Positions 27,772 through 37,499 are shown, counted from the first letter of the stretch. The stretch is 64,000 nt of DNA from Buttiauxella gaviniae ATCC 51604 (GCF_001654835.1 NZ_LXEP01000003.1:62001-126000), one strand, 5' to 3'. Numbers and translations are program-made. Notes: generated by a model not told the origin, from the letters alone.

Positions 27772-28731
27772 ATGAATACTAAACCTATCATTGGGATCAG
27801 CGGATGTTTAACCGGCTCAACAGTGAGGTTTGACGGCGGTCATAAGCGTATGGGTTTTGTCATGGACGAGCTGTCTCAGTGGGTGACCTTCAAACCCATC
27901 TGCCCAGAGATGGCCATCGGCCTGCCCGTTCCGCGCCCGGCGCTGCGCCTGGTTCAGACTACCGAAGGCGATATCCGGATGCGCTTTAGCCATGCCCCTC
28001 ACGATGACGTAACGCAGAAAATGGCCACATTCGCTGACGCCTGGTTACCACAGCAGGCTAATTTGTCAGGCTTTATCGTCTGCGCGAAATCACCGAGCTG
28101 CGGCATGGAGCGCGTAAGGCTGTATGATGAAAAAGGTAATCGTGGACGCAAAGAGGGTGTGGGTCTATTTACCGGTGCGCTGCTGGAAAAATTCCCGTGG
28201 TTGCCCGTAGAGGAAGATGGCCGCCTTCACGACCCGGTGCTGCGTGAAAACTTTGTCGAACGGGTTTTCGCCTTACACGAACTCAACACCCTGCGGGCAA
28301 ACGGCCTGACTCGCCGCGCACTTATGGATTTCCACAGCCGCTACAAACTCCAGCTGCTGGCGCACCACCAGCCAGGCTACCGGGAAATTGGGCCTTTCGT
28401 CGCCTCGTTGCACGAATGGGAAGACCTTGATGCTTTCTTCGTCGAGTATCGCGAAAAGCTCATGACGATCCTGAAAAACCCTGCGTCACGTAAAAATCAC
28501 ACTAACGTGCTCATGCATATTCAGGGCTACTTCCGCAAACAACTGAATACTCGCCAGCGCGGGGAGCTGCGCGACGTGATCCTTCATTACCGCGATGGGC
28601 TGTTACCGCTCCTCGCCCCACTCACCCTATTGAACCATTATCTGGGCGAATACCCTGACAGCTACCTACTGACGCAAAACTACTTTTCCCCCTACCCCGA
28701 AAATTTATGCCTGCGTCTGTCGGTTAACTGA
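27772..28731 (+). CDS. ybgA: YbgA-type protein (DUF523 plus DUF1722)
   Basis: 319 residues. The N-terminal DUF523 half has IGISGCLTG and KSPSCGMERVRLYD with conserved Cys residues, and the C-terminal DUF1722 half has KLQLLAHHQPGYREIGPFV. In E. coli ybgA stands next to the photolyase gene phr, and similar proteins occur in LitR/photolyase light-stress clusters. Here no phr follows: the next gene is on the other strand. Biochemical role unknown. It starts 12 bases after the broken DUF3833 gene. Confidence 0.86.
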   Translation: MNTKPIIGISGCLTGSTVRFDGGHKRMGFVMDELSQWVTFKPICPEMAIGLPVPRPALRLVQTTEGDIRMRFSHAPHDDVTQKMATFADAWLPQQANLSGFIVCAKSPSCGMERVRLYDEKGNRGRKEGVGLFTGALLEKFPWLPVEEDGRLHDPVLRENFVERVFALHELNTLRANGLTRRALMDFHSRYKLQLLAHHQPGYREIGPFVASLHEWEDLDAFFVEYREKLMTILKNPASRKNHTNVLMHIQGYFRKQLNTRQRGELRDVILHYRDGLLPLLAPLTLLNHYLGEYPDSYLLTQNYFSPYPENLCLRLSVN

Positions 28732-28764
28732 GCACGCAATGCATTCAGACCTGACGGAAAATAG

Positions 28765-28792
28765 TGACCCTTAAGTCAATACTTGAGGGTCA
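28765..28792. terminator. Hairpin between ybgA and LysR genes
   Basis: TGACCCTTAAG (28765-28775) and CTTGAGGGTCA (28782-28792) pair with one mismatch around a 6-base loop, between two convergent genes. It lacks a long T run, so terminator strength is uncertain. Confidence 0.5.
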
Positions 28793-28886
28793 GCCAGCTT
28801 TTGACGCAGTGAATGGATGCAGCCAGCAAAGATGCAACTTGAAGTGTGACGGATATATCAAATAAACGACGATCCATGATCTCTTA

Positions 28887-29771
28887 TTAAATTCGCAATG
28901 TATCAATGACGAGTCTCAGAGCGGGTGACACATTGCGATGAGGACAATAAAGGAATGATCCCTCCAGGCGCTGACTGTGAGGTTGTAAGACTCTGATGAG
29001 TCTACCCCGCTCTAAATCATGAGCGACCAGTTCCTCAGGGACATAAGCCAGTCCCAGGCCAAGCCTTGCGGCTTCCGCCTCCATATAGCTGTCAGAAAAG
29101 ACCCACTGGCCCTGTGGTCGGTGGGTTATTTTTTTCTCGTTATGATGGAGTTCCCACTGGTACAAACTGCCGTCGGCAAACTGATAGGCAATACAGGGAT
29201 GAACCACTAAATCAGCCGGTGATTGTGGAAAACCGTAGCGCCGAAAATGTTCGGGCGTTGCAACAACGGCCATCTCCATATCGGGCGTAATACGCACTGC
29301 AACCATGCCACTGCCAACCTCTGGCCCAAGTCGAATGCCCGCATCAAATCTCTCCGCGATAATATCGACAAACCGGCTTTCACTAATCAGCTCCAGCCTA
29401 ATGTCAGGGTAGCGCTGCTTAAATATCGCCAGTTTTGGCAAAAGGACTTTATCAATGGCGTGAAGACTGGCATTAATACGCACCGTGCCAGACGGGGTCT
29501 GACGGTAATGAGCCAAGGTGGCAAACCCCATATCTATAGCATCAAACCCTGATTCTGCTGTCTGGTAGAGCTGCTCACCGGCCTGTGTTAACGATAGCCT
29601 GCGCGTGGTACGGACCAGAAGCTGTACACCCAACCTTTCCTCTAGTTCGCGCACAGAGCGGCTAATACCCGACTGAGCAAGCCCAAGCCGCTGTGCCGCT
29701 GCAGTGAAACTGCCTTCCCTCACGACCTGCATAAACAGGTAGAGCTCATTATAGTTTTCCCGTTTTGCCAT
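28887..29771 (-). CDS. LysR-family regulator, divergent from hydrolase
   Basis: 294 residues. Helix-turn-helix FMQVVREGSFTAAAQRLGLAQSGISRSVRELE and LLVRTTRRLSLTQAGEQLY at the N-terminus, then the effector domain with FDAGIRLGPEV. I chose ATG 29771 (MAKRENYNELYLFM) because GGAGGGTG lies upstream; an ATG 12 codons earlier is less likely. It is divergent from the exported hydrolase and NepI-like pump and probably controls them. Confidence 0.9.
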   Translation of the reverse strand: MAKRENYNELYLFMQVVREGSFTAAAQRLGLAQSGISRSVRELEERLGVQLLVRTTRRLSLTQAGEQLYQTAESGFDAIDMGFATLAHYRQTPSGTVRINASLHAIDKVLLPKLAIFKQRYPDIRLELISESRFVDIIAERFDAGIRLGPEVGSGMVAVRITPDMEMAVVATPEHFRRYGFPQSPADLVVHPCIAYQFADGSLYQWELHHNEKKITHRPQGQWVFSDSYMEAEAARLGLGLAYVPEELVAHDLERGRLIRVLQPHSQRLEGSFLYCPHRNVSPALRLVIDTLRI

Positions 29772-29975
29772 CAAATCACCCTCCGGACTGATATCAGCGG
29801 ATAGCACTTATGCCCGCAGCATAACTTTCATTTATAACAATATGATATTAATCCTAGCATTTATCACCCTCTAATCAGAACGATACTTGCTAACTATAAT
29901 GAACGCATTGAAAAAAGCGCAGCAGTGTTGTCCGTATGAAACCTGTACCTTCATCTTGATTTTCAGGGATTATTT

Positions 29976-31112
29976 ATGAGCACTTTCACCAGGAAACTAA
30001 AAGCCTCCGTACCTGCAATGCTGCTATGCGCATCATTAAGTGGAGTTTCAACAATGAGTCATGCCGATGCAATAAACCCAAATGCGCCCATTTCGGTGGT
30101 AGAAAAATGGGACAAAACTTTCGCCGAAAGCAATAAAGTGGACCATCGCAAGGTGACATTCCAGAACCGCTACGGGATTACTTTAGTCGGGGATTTGTAC
30201 CTTCCAAAAGAACGTGGCGACCGCAAACTTGCAGCAATTGCTATAAGTGGCCCGTTTGGAGCGGTCAAAGAACAATCCAGCGGTTTGTATGCACAGACTC
30301 TGGCTGAAAACGGTTTTGTTACGCTGGCTTTTGACCCGTCTTATACAGGCGAAAGCGGTGGCTATCCACGCAACGTCGCTTCTCCTGATATCAATACCGA
30401 GGACTTTAGTGCGGCGGTCGATTTCCTTGGATTACAAAAAGAGGTTGATCGTGCGCGTATCGGTTTACTCGGCATCTGCGGTTGGGGTGGTATGGCGCTA
30501 AATGCAGCGGCCATGGATACCCGAGTGAAAGCAGTCGCGACTAGTGTGATGTATGACATGAGCCGCGCCATGGGTCACGGCGTTGGGGATGGAAAAGACC
30601 GTTATTCAACGGCCGATCGCCGTGCCGTGTTGCAATATCTGAATGAGCAGCGATGGAAGGATGCGCAAAGCGGAACTATAGCCCACGCAGGTCATGATAT
30701 TTATGTCGACGATAAGGGAAAAGTCAGCACTTCTGAGCGCATTTTGCCGGAAACATTGCCTGCGAATCCAAACCCGGTACTGAAAGAATTCTTCGATTAT
30801 TACCGGATGCCACGCGGTTTCCATGCCCGTTCAGTTAACTCTACAGGCGCGTGGACTGCCACAACGCCATTATCGTTTATGAATATGCCACTTCTGAGCT
30901 ATGCAAATGAAATTGCCATCCCTACGTTGATCGTTACGGGTGAAAATGCGCACTCACGCTATTTTGCTGAAGATGCCTTTAAAGCGATTGGAAGCAAAGA
31001 GAAAGAACTGGTTATTGTACCGGGAGCCAATCATGTTGATTTATACGACAATGTCGCCGGCAAGATACCTTTCACTAAATTTGAACAATTTTTTGAAACT
31101 AATTTAGAGTAA
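29976..31112 (+). CDS. Exported alpha/beta hydrolase with Cys nucleophile
   Basis: 378 residues. A signal peptide covers about residues 1-30 (ending MSHADA), so the enzyme is periplasmic. The nucleophile elbow reads GLLGICGWGGMAL with Cys168 where most family members have Ser, as in dienelactone hydrolases. The oxyanion strand is AIAISGPFGAVKEQ, and a C-terminal acid/His region ends in VPGANHVDLYD. It resembles the YcjY-like group of uncharacterised hydrolases. It is divergent from a LysR gene and upstream of a NepI-like pump; a terminator follows at 31136. Confidence 0.84.
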   Translation: MSTFTRKLKASVPAMLLCASLSGVSTMSHADAINPNAPISVVEKWDKTFAESNKVDHRKVTFQNRYGITLVGDLYLPKERGDRKLAAIAISGPFGAVKEQSSGLYAQTLAENGFVTLAFDPSYTGESGGYPRNVASPDINTEDFSAAVDFLGLQKEVDRARIGLLGICGWGGMALNAAAMDTRVKAVATSVMYDMSRAMGHGVGDGKDRYSTADRRAVLQYLNEQRWKDAQSGTIAHAGHDIYVDDKGKVSTSERILPETLPANPNPVLKEFFDYYRMPRGFHARSVNSTGAWTATTPLSFMNMPLLSYANEIAIPTLIVTGENAHSRYFAEDAFKAIGSKEKELVIVPGANHVDLYDNVAGKIPFTKFEQFFETNLE

Positions 31113-31135
31113 GCATCTCAGTCAGAGTAATTTCA

Positions 31136-31164
31136 AATACCACCTGTTATAGGCAGGTGGTATT
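31136..31164 (+). terminator. Terminator after the hydrolase gene
   Basis: Perfect 11-bp arms AATACCACCTG (31136-31146) and CAGGTGGTATT (31154-31164), 7-base loop, AT-rich tail. It lies 23 bases after the hydrolase stop, so the following MFS gene probably has its own promoter. Confidence 0.85.
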
Positions 31165-31274
31165 AATTTAACCCCACACTTTCTTAATCAGAAATTTTAC
31201 CGCCATAAATTACCTACGAGCCTTAGTCGATTATCATTTAATAATGATTGGGGTAATATTCAGAGAAAAAGATA

Positions 31275-32465
31275 ATGCCCACACTGAGCTATAAAACATC
31301 CTGTTATAAAGATCGCGCGTACTGGGGCGGCGTTTTTTCAATGACATTATGCATATTTGTATTGATTGCATCGGAATTTATGCCTGTCAGTCTGCTGACG
31401 CCTATTGCCACGGATTTGGGGGTTACCGAAGGGCTGGCAGGCCAGGGAATTGCCATTTCAGGAATATTTGCGGTGTTGACCAGCCTGACTATATCTACCA
31501 TTTCCGGGAACCTGAATCGTAAATATCTACTGCTGGGGATGACAATTCTGATGGCGATGTCCGGGACCGTTATCGCACTGGCTTCCAGCTATCTGGTTTA
31601 TATGGTGGGGCGGGCCTTAATTGGTATTGCTATTGGAGGTTTCTGGTCAATGTCTGCTGCGACGGCCATTCGCCTGGTGCCCCTGCATCAAGTCCCCCGC
31701 GCATTGGCGATTTTTAATGGGGGAAATGCGTTGGCGACTGTCGTTGCTGCACCGCTTGGCAGCTATCTTGGTGCAACTATTGGCTGGCGCGGGGCCTTTT
31801 TGTTTCTGGTACCTGTTGCGATAGTGGCCTTCATCTGGCAGTGCTTCAGCCTACCAAATATGGCAGCAGATAAAAGCCGCCAGTCGCATAGCGCGATATT
31901 TCAACTATTGCGCCGCCCAATAGTTTCAATTGGCCTTCTGGCCTGCGGATTATTTTTTATAGGGCAATTCGCACTATTTACTTATGTTCGTCCGTTTCTT
32001 GAAACCGTACCCCAAGTGGATATCACCACCCTATCGCTCATTCTGTTCACCATCGGCATGGCAGGTTTTACGGGTACCCTGGTCATCGGTACATTTTTGA
32101 AAGCAGGGTTTTACCAGACACTGGTAGCCATCCCGTTAATCATGGCCTGTATTACTGGGATGTTGATGTTGACCGGATACAATGTCGGAGTTGTCACTTT
32201 ACTGCTGGGTTTATGGGGACTTGTTGCTACAGCCGCACCCACTGGATGGTGGACATGGCTGGCACGCACGTTGCCCAATGATGCTGAAGCAGGCGGAGGA
32301 CTGATGGTCGCAGTTGTCCAGCTCTCTATTGCGCTTGGTTCAACGGTAGGCGGCATTGTATTTGACAACAGTGGCTGGCAAAGCACTTTTAGTTTGAGCG
32401 GTGTATTTCTGTTATGCGCAGGGGCACTAACATTGTTCATATCCCGGTTAGAAGGCGTTAAATAA
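31275..32465 (+). CDS. NepI/YicM-like MFS efflux transporter
   Basis: 396 residues with 12 hydrophobic segments. The N-terminal IASEFMPVSLLTPIATDLGVTEGLAGQGIAISGIF and the segment RALIGIAIGGFWSMSAATAIRLVPLHQVPRALAIF match the NepI (purine ribonucleoside exporter) and AraJ-like arabinose-efflux group of the MFS DHA1 family. It probably exports a small hydrophilic molecule. The first codons differ from NepI, so the substrate need not be the same. It is behind a terminator downstream of the hydrolase gene. Confidence 0.83.
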   Translation: MPTLSYKTSCYKDRAYWGGVFSMTLCIFVLIASEFMPVSLLTPIATDLGVTEGLAGQGIAISGIFAVLTSLTISTISGNLNRKYLLLGMTILMAMSGTVIALASSYLVYMVGRALIGIAIGGFWSMSAATAIRLVPLHQVPRALAIFNGGNALATVVAAPLGSYLGATIGWRGAFLFLVPVAIVAFIWQCFSLPNMAADKSRQSHSAIFQLLRRPIVSIGLLACGLFFIGQFALFTYVRPFLETVPQVDITTLSLILFTIGMAGFTGTLVIGTFLKAGFYQTLVAIPLIMACITGMLMLTGYNVGVVTLLLGLWGLVATAAPTGWWTWLARTLPNDAEAGGGLMVAVVQLSIALGSTVGGIVFDNSGWQSTFSLSGVFLLCAGALTLFISRLEGVK

Positions 32466-32523
32466 AAACGACAGTCTGCGCGCAGCGGAATATTCGCTAT
32501 GGTGCAATTTTGTGCCCACGGAT

Positions 32524-32556
32524 GGGTTAAACGACAATTTCCATGTCGTTTTACCC
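32524..32556. terminator. Hairpin after the NepI-like gene
   Basis: GGGTTAAACGAC (32524-32535) and GTCGTTTTACCC (32545-32556) pair with one mismatch around a 9-base loop, 59 bases after the transporter stop. It overlaps the first copy of the direct repeat described next. Confidence 0.6.
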
Positions 32557-32647
32557 ATAAGCTGACATAAGCCTGATCGAATAATCAAATAGTTACGTTT
32601 GGCTTAATACCCATAAGGTGACAATAAAATTACCCATAAGCTGGCAT
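32552..32647. repeat. Three 17-bp direct repeats in the 403-base spacer 32466-32868
   Basis: TACCCATAAGCTGACAT (32552-32568), TACCCATAAGGTGACAA (32608-32624) and TACCCATAAGCTGGCAT (32631-32647) are direct copies with 1-3 differences. The starts are 56 and 23 bases apart. The spacer separates the NepI-like gene from the convergent fimbrial operon and shows no gene. The repeats could be remnants of a mobile element or protein-binding sites; nothing else is recognisable there. Confidence 0.75.
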
Positions 32648-32868
32648 AGACTAACTAATAGTCCAGATGCTGATTTTATATGTAGTAAAATTACACCATT
32701 AATCTATGAAAAGTTCTTCCCTATAGCGTTCAACCGTGCTCCATAAAACGATTTACGGTTAAGTCTCTGCATAATAATGAAGAGACTTAACTTTAAAAAT
32801 TAATCAACGGTACCCGGCGGAGAAATACCAACTTAACAATTTCAGCCTACTAACTGCTTAAAAATGGG

Positions 32869-34053
32869 TTAAATGTAGAACACTTCAATGGTCGCGGAAC
32901 CTTTTATCTCAATCTCGTCACTGACGTTTAAAGCTCTTGTCGGTGCAATTTCAACATCGACCGTTAACAGGGTGTTAAGTTGTTCAATTGGGCTCGGACC
33001 GGTGTTGCTGCCCGCACGTGTAGTAAAGCCTGAAAGTGAATCTTTACTCAGTGCCATACGCCCACTGACCGCCTCCGACCAGCTACTTGCAGACAACGGA
33101 GCCTGGGTCAAATATAAGTCGGCATGGCTATCCGCCTGGCTGCTGGCACTATCAATGCTCAGTGTATATGAACCTATCGGATTGGCACTGCTATCGTTGC
33201 CAAGTCCGAATTGTTCATTCCCACTTCGCGCCGCAGTACCTAGTTGGTTATCAATAGTTTTTAATGCGAAGCTGACAGGCGCTTCGCAAGCAACGCTAAG
33301 TTGAATGTTGCGCGATTGTAGCTTCTTTGATTCGTTCACACTCAGATCGCGATGTGATATTTTGCCCAACTTAACCGTGCCACCATGGCTCAGCATTGGC
33401 ACACAAGAAACAGGTAACGTCCTCGCTCTGAGATTGAGATAACGGCTTTCACCGCCGGGTGCCAGCTCCAGCCTTCCACTCCCCTGCCATTCAGTCGCAT
33501 TGCGTAACTTTAGTTGTGATTCTTGTGCACTGGCACTCACATCTATCGTGGCGTGTAAATGAGATCCATTCATAGGCTTACCATCACGAATCATAGTTAT
33601 CCCTTGATCGCCTTCCCATGCCAGAGAAGACTCGCTATTTGCGGGTAGCTGACCCGATGCAGACACATGACCAAGTGTCACCTGCTGGCCGTCCAGGGTC
33701 ACGTCACGTAAATTAAGCTGATAATGACCACCTGCACCAAAAATGTAACCGGGCTGATTAATGTTAGCGGCCGCGCGATAAAACAACGTCATATCAGTAG
33801 GCGTATCGCATTTGACGCTCAGATTAAGAGTCCGTTGGCCTAATGAAACGCGCTGCTGCGTTCGGGTTAAGAGGTTACGATTAAGCTGACCAAAATCAAT
33901 GTCGCTATTATTTAGCGTCATCGTACACTCCGGGGTCTGGGCTACTGCAAGGTTTGCCTGGGTGAAACCCGCCACCAGCAGCGAACCCAGCATGCTGGTG
34001 CGCAGCATCCATGATGATAACTGGGGATTCAAACAAACGAATTTCTTTATCAT
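32869..34053 (-). CDS. DUF1120 fimbrial protein, probable tip/adhesin subunit
   Basis: 394 residues, about twice the length of the other two subunits. The signal peptide runs to about residue 39 (AVAQT), followed by two DUF1120-like halves, each with a Cys-bearing N-terminal strand (PECTMTLNNSDIDFGQL and PVSCVPMLSHGGTVKLGKISH) and a closing strand (GSATIEVFYI). The double domain and operon-end place suggest a two-domain tip protein. I chose ATG 34053 (MIKKFVCLNPQ) behind CAGGTAA, since an upstream start would overlap the usher. Last gene of the operon. Confidence 0.8.
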   Translation of the reverse strand: MIKKFVCLNPQLSSWMLRTSMLGSLLVAGFTQANLAVAQTPECTMTLNNSDIDFGQLNRNLLTRTQQRVSLGQRTLNLSVKCDTPTDMTLFYRAAANINQPGYIFGAGGHYQLNLRDVTLDGQQVTLGHVSASGQLPANSESSLAWEGDQGITMIRDGKPMNGSHLHATIDVSASAQESQLKLRNATEWQGSGRLELAPGGESRYLNLRARTLPVSCVPMLSHGGTVKLGKISHRDLSVNESKKLQSRNIQLSVACEAPVSFALKTIDNQLGTAARSGNEQFGLGNDSSANPIGSYTLSIDSASSQADSHADLYLTQAPLSASSWSEAVSGRMALSKDSLSGFTTRAGSNTGPSPIEQLNTLLTVDVEIAPTRALNVSDEIEIKGSATIEVFYI

Positions 34054-34063
34054 ATTACCTGTT

Positions 34064-36532
34064 TCACATTGCCCGACAGATGGCCGGAATTGTTTCATAA
34101 TAGTTAAGTTCATCGGCCTGTTGCGGTAGGTTAATGTCTACCCGGCAACGTGGCATATCAGCTCCGGTAATCCACAACGTTTTGAGATGTGTGGCATCCT
34201 CCAGGAACACTTCACCCGGCCGTTCGACCATACTTAACGGTTGATTATTATCGTCAGTTATTAAGGCCCCACTCGGTAAAGGCTGACCGGAAGGTATCGT
34301 AATTTTCATTAATACCCGGCGGGTTGTTGTCGCTTTAAAATCGACACGCTGGACCGCGCCTCGCCCTGCCCGCACTTGCGCAACACCTTCATGAATATCA
34401 ACATTCCGCGGCAGACTCTTATTATTTATTTCCACCGTATTGCGCCCGTATCCGCTGAGCTGCGAGATAACTGCATAGCCTTTACTGTCTGTCCAGACCG
34501 GGCCACTGGGTGTATTAACTTTTACTCCGGATACATCCCCAACGCTGACCAAACCAAAGGTTTCTTTAACGGCGTAAGGCGTGGCGGTGAGACCTTTACT
34601 GTGCGCAACCAAGCCGCCGCGCATCCCGCCACTGAAGCTATTTTGCTTGTTTCCGTCGCCGCTGTAGTCAATATCTACCGAGCTGTAGCGTGGAATGAAG
34701 GAGGCACCCGCATTGAATGAGGTCGTCTTATCTCGGAGATTCTGCTCCCCTCCGACCCGATAACTGAAAGCATCGTTCACAGAATCACTGGCAGAAACTC
34801 CGAAACGGCGTGCCCCACCACTTTCACGCATCGTAGTTGTAATGCGCGGCCGGTCGCCAAACGGAATATTCAGGCTGACGTAATAGCTATTAGTGTCTTT
34901 TGACATACCTTCGGGAAGTGTCGAACTGCCTAAATCGCGTTCTGCGGAAAGGCTAACGGCCACATATCCAAAAGTGAGCCCCCAGGTTGCCGTCGCGCGA
35001 CGTGTGGTGCTGCCATCAGAAAGTGAACCCTGTGAATAACCACCGCTTAGACTCCCCAACCATGGGTGGCTCCAGCTTAGGCGGGCGTCCAATTGCTGAT
35101 GATGACGAACCCGTGTTTCATCTTCGGCAGGCGTATAGCTGACATCCAGCAAATCGCGGAAACCCGGACTTTGCCAGCTACCGGCCACTTCAGCACTCCA
35201 GCGCGAACCGACGTTTTGTGTTAACGCCAGGCGCATAAGCCCGCCCTGCACACCTTCACGACTGGCCCACGAGCCGAGCAAATCCCACTGCACCATCGCC
35301 CCTTCCCACGGCCTATGACCAATTCCACTTCCCGCAGACAGGTAGTTAGTTGCCAGCATCGCGCCGTTAGCATTCGAAGTATCAGGCCCAAGAGCACCGG
35401 TCCAGCCCGCGCTTGCCACCAGTGGTTTTTCCGTTGCCCCTGCCACATTACGAACCTGACCTATCGCATAGGCATACCCACTTTCCGGCGATGCAACACC
35501 TGCAGCCGCAGGAGAAACGGTGAAGCTGTGCTGACTGCCGTCGGATTCAATGACCTTAACGTCAAGATCAAATCGCTGGCTGATACGCGGAACATCCGTC
35601 AAGACAAACGGTCCTGCTGGAACCACGGTGGTGTAAATCAGGGACCCCATTTGCGACACTTCAACTCGAGCCTGACTTTGAGCAATACCCTCAACACGGC
35701 CGAGCATATTCTGCTGGGAAAGTGCCTGTTCATTCAGCCACTGCATACCGTTAATTTGAGCCCCGCTTAATACCGGGTTCGCCAATCTTATTTGCCCCGC
35801 CTGAAAGACAGCCCCAAGCCCGGCAAAACTGCGCTGAGCATAGGCTTCCATATGCTGAAACTGCTTCTCGCCATTGTTACTGCTATAAATCTGGCGGCTA
35901 CGCACAATCCAGTCGGCGGCATTGAAACCCAGTTCCGTACTAGCTGAATAACTTCGGCTGGATCCACCATCATATTCACTGTTAATACCCAACAGTTCAT
36001 AGTTAAGCAGTGCCGCCGTACCGCCAGAGGCATACCCACTTGCATCCCGTGTGACACGCAAAGCTTCAGAGGGCACAACCAGTTCAATTTCGTTGTCACC
36101 CACGCGTAATTCCACCAGCGTCAGTGGGTATGCTACAAGAAATGCCTGGCAAGACTCGCTGGTTGCGTCGCTATCTGCTGTATCCGGGTCTCGATTTAAA
36201 GGGTCGTTTAATCCCACATCTGCCAGTAGCGACGGAGCGAAACACAGTTCTCCCTGCTGATTAAAGCTTGCATTAATTTTGCCTTTATCACTGCCATTGA
36301 CGATAAATCGGACATTATGTTTACCGGGGGAAAAACGCGCGCTGTCACGAAAATAATCAGCCAGTTCCGGGTCGATGCCACGCTGTTTGAGAATTTCGAC
36401 AGAAAACTCTTCCTCTTCTTTTCCCATCGTTTCGTTTTCATTAGCCAGCGCAGTGGGCATGACTACACTTACAGGAATAAGCATACCAGCCGTCAGCAGT
36501 CGTCTGGTTTTGGGTGTCAAAAATGCAGTCAT
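34064..36532 (-). CDS. Fimbrial outer-membrane usher
   Basis: 822 residues of the FimD/PapC usher family, the outer-membrane channel that assembles and exports chaperone-bound subunits. A signal peptide (about 1-30, ending TALA) is followed by the N-terminal chaperone-binding domain, the 24-strand barrel with plug, and the C-terminal domains. The visible motif GKINASFNQQGELCFAPSLLADVGL matches the usher N-terminal domain, and the ending has a Cys pair (CRVDIN and ICRAM). It lies 27 bases after the chaperone and 10 bases before the tip gene. The YhcD-like group is the closest fit from memory. Confidence 0.9.
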   Translation of the reverse strand: MTAFLTPKTRRLLTAGMLIPVSVVMPTALANENETMGKEEEEFSVEILKQRGIDPELADYFRDSARFSPGKHNVRFIVNGSDKGKINASFNQQGELCFAPSLLADVGLNDPLNRDPDTADSDATSESCQAFLVAYPLTLVELRVGDNEIELVVPSEALRVTRDASGYASGGTAALLNYELLGINSEYDGGSSRSYSASTELGFNAADWIVRSRQIYSSNNGEKQFQHMEAYAQRSFAGLGAVFQAGQIRLANPVLSGAQINGMQWLNEQALSQQNMLGRVEGIAQSQARVEVSQMGSLIYTTVVPAGPFVLTDVPRISQRFDLDVKVIESDGSQHSFTVSPAAAGVASPESGYAYAIGQVRNVAGATEKPLVASAGWTGALGPDTSNANGAMLATNYLSAGSGIGHRPWEGAMVQWDLLGSWASREGVQGGLMRLALTQNVGSRWSAEVAGSWQSPGFRDLLDVSYTPAEDETRVRHHQQLDARLSWSHPWLGSLSGGYSQGSLSDGSTTRRATATWGLTFGYVAVSLSAERDLGSSTLPEGMSKDTNSYYVSLNIPFGDRPRITTTMRESGGARRFGVSASDSVNDAFSYRVGGEQNLRDKTTSFNAGASFIPRYSSVDIDYSGDGNKQNSFSGGMRGGLVAHSKGLTATPYAVKETFGLVSVGDVSGVKVNTPSGPVWTDSKGYAVISQLSGYGRNTVEINNKSLPRNVDIHEGVAQVRAGRGAVQRVDFKATTTRRVLMKITIPSGQPLPSGALITDDNNQPLSMVERPGEVFLEDATHLKTLWITGADMPRCRVDINLPQQADELNYYETIPAICRAM

Positions 36533-36559
36533 AGCGAGAAGCGTGTTCCTGAAAGAAAA

Positions 36560-37303
36560 TTATTGAGATACGTTTTTGCCATTAAGAGGCGCGTCATAAT
36601 GGTTAACGGCATAGCCATAAACCGTTGCAGGCGCAATACGTACCCCACTGGCAGAGGAAGCTGCACTAGTGACAGAAACGTCCAGTTTTTCACCTGGCAG
36701 GATGTAGCTTTTAGCGATCTGCGCGCGCGTCTGAGAAGGGAGCAATGTCACCTCAGGAGAAAGACGCACGACATAGGCGCTAGGGTTACTGACTGTCAGC
36801 TTTCCGTTGGACAATGACCATTGCAGGCCGATCCATGGTGAATCATTACGTGCAAGCCCACGCGGATGAATAATCACCGGCAGGTTCTGTCGCACGCTAA
36901 CCCCCACTCGTGACTCATTTTGTGTGGCTTCACGTTTCTGGGAAGGAATACCTTCAAAACTGGCTCTTTTCAGTCGCTGAGTTTTTAACGGTGTATTGCC
37001 AGTACGTAAAATAAAACGAACCTGTTGTGCTTTCCCTGCTTCCACTCGCGTCACAGAAGGAGTCACCAGCAGCAAAGGTTCTTTATCTTCAGGGATATCG
37101 AGCACTTTGACATGCAGCAGTGAGGCAGTAGAGTCACTATTGGTCACCTTCATGGTCGCTTCACCGTCGGCTTCGTTAACGATAACCACCGATGTTTCTG
37201 GCACCATGCCATCAGCTATTACGGGTTTCGCCACAGTTAAAACGAGCGCACCAAACAACGTCGCAGTCAAAACGGAAGGGTTATTTTTAAGCATAAATTT
37301 CAT
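36560..37303 (-). CDS. Fimbrial periplasmic chaperone
   Basis: 247 residues of the PapD-like family: a signal peptide ending about residue 30 (VIADG), then two immunoglobulin-like domains. Visible are QQVRFILRTGNTPLKTQRLKRASFEGIP, NLPVIIHPRGLA and the C-terminal-domain segment YILPGEKLDVSV. It folds subunits by donating a strand and delivers them to the usher in the same operon. An upstream region of about 530 bases that once held a third subunit gene lies between it and the second subunit gene. Confidence 0.9.
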   Translation of the reverse strand: MKFMLKNNPSVLTATLFGALVLTVAKPVIADGMVPETSVVIVNEADGEATMKVTNSDSTASLLHVKVLDIPEDKEPLLLVTPSVTRVEAGKAQQVRFILRTGNTPLKTQRLKRASFEGIPSQKREATQNESRVGVSVRQNLPVIIHPRGLARNDSPWIGLQWSLSNGKLTVSNPSAYVVRLSPEVTLLPSQTRAQIAKSYILPGEKLDVSVTSAASSASGVRIAPATVYGYAVNHYDAPLNGKNVSQ

Positions 37304-37499
37304 TATCTGAACTCTTTCATGATGTGAGTGAGGCTTCAGGCGTAAGCCACTCCCTGCCGCGCCAAAGCAATATCCGCGTTAAACATCACCTTGATGTTAA
37401 CGAATCAGAACGCCGAACAAATGTTGCCCGATATCCTGATGTGGCGGCATCCTACGTATCAGGCATAGTAAGGAACACGGAATAAAGCTGAAAAGTTCT

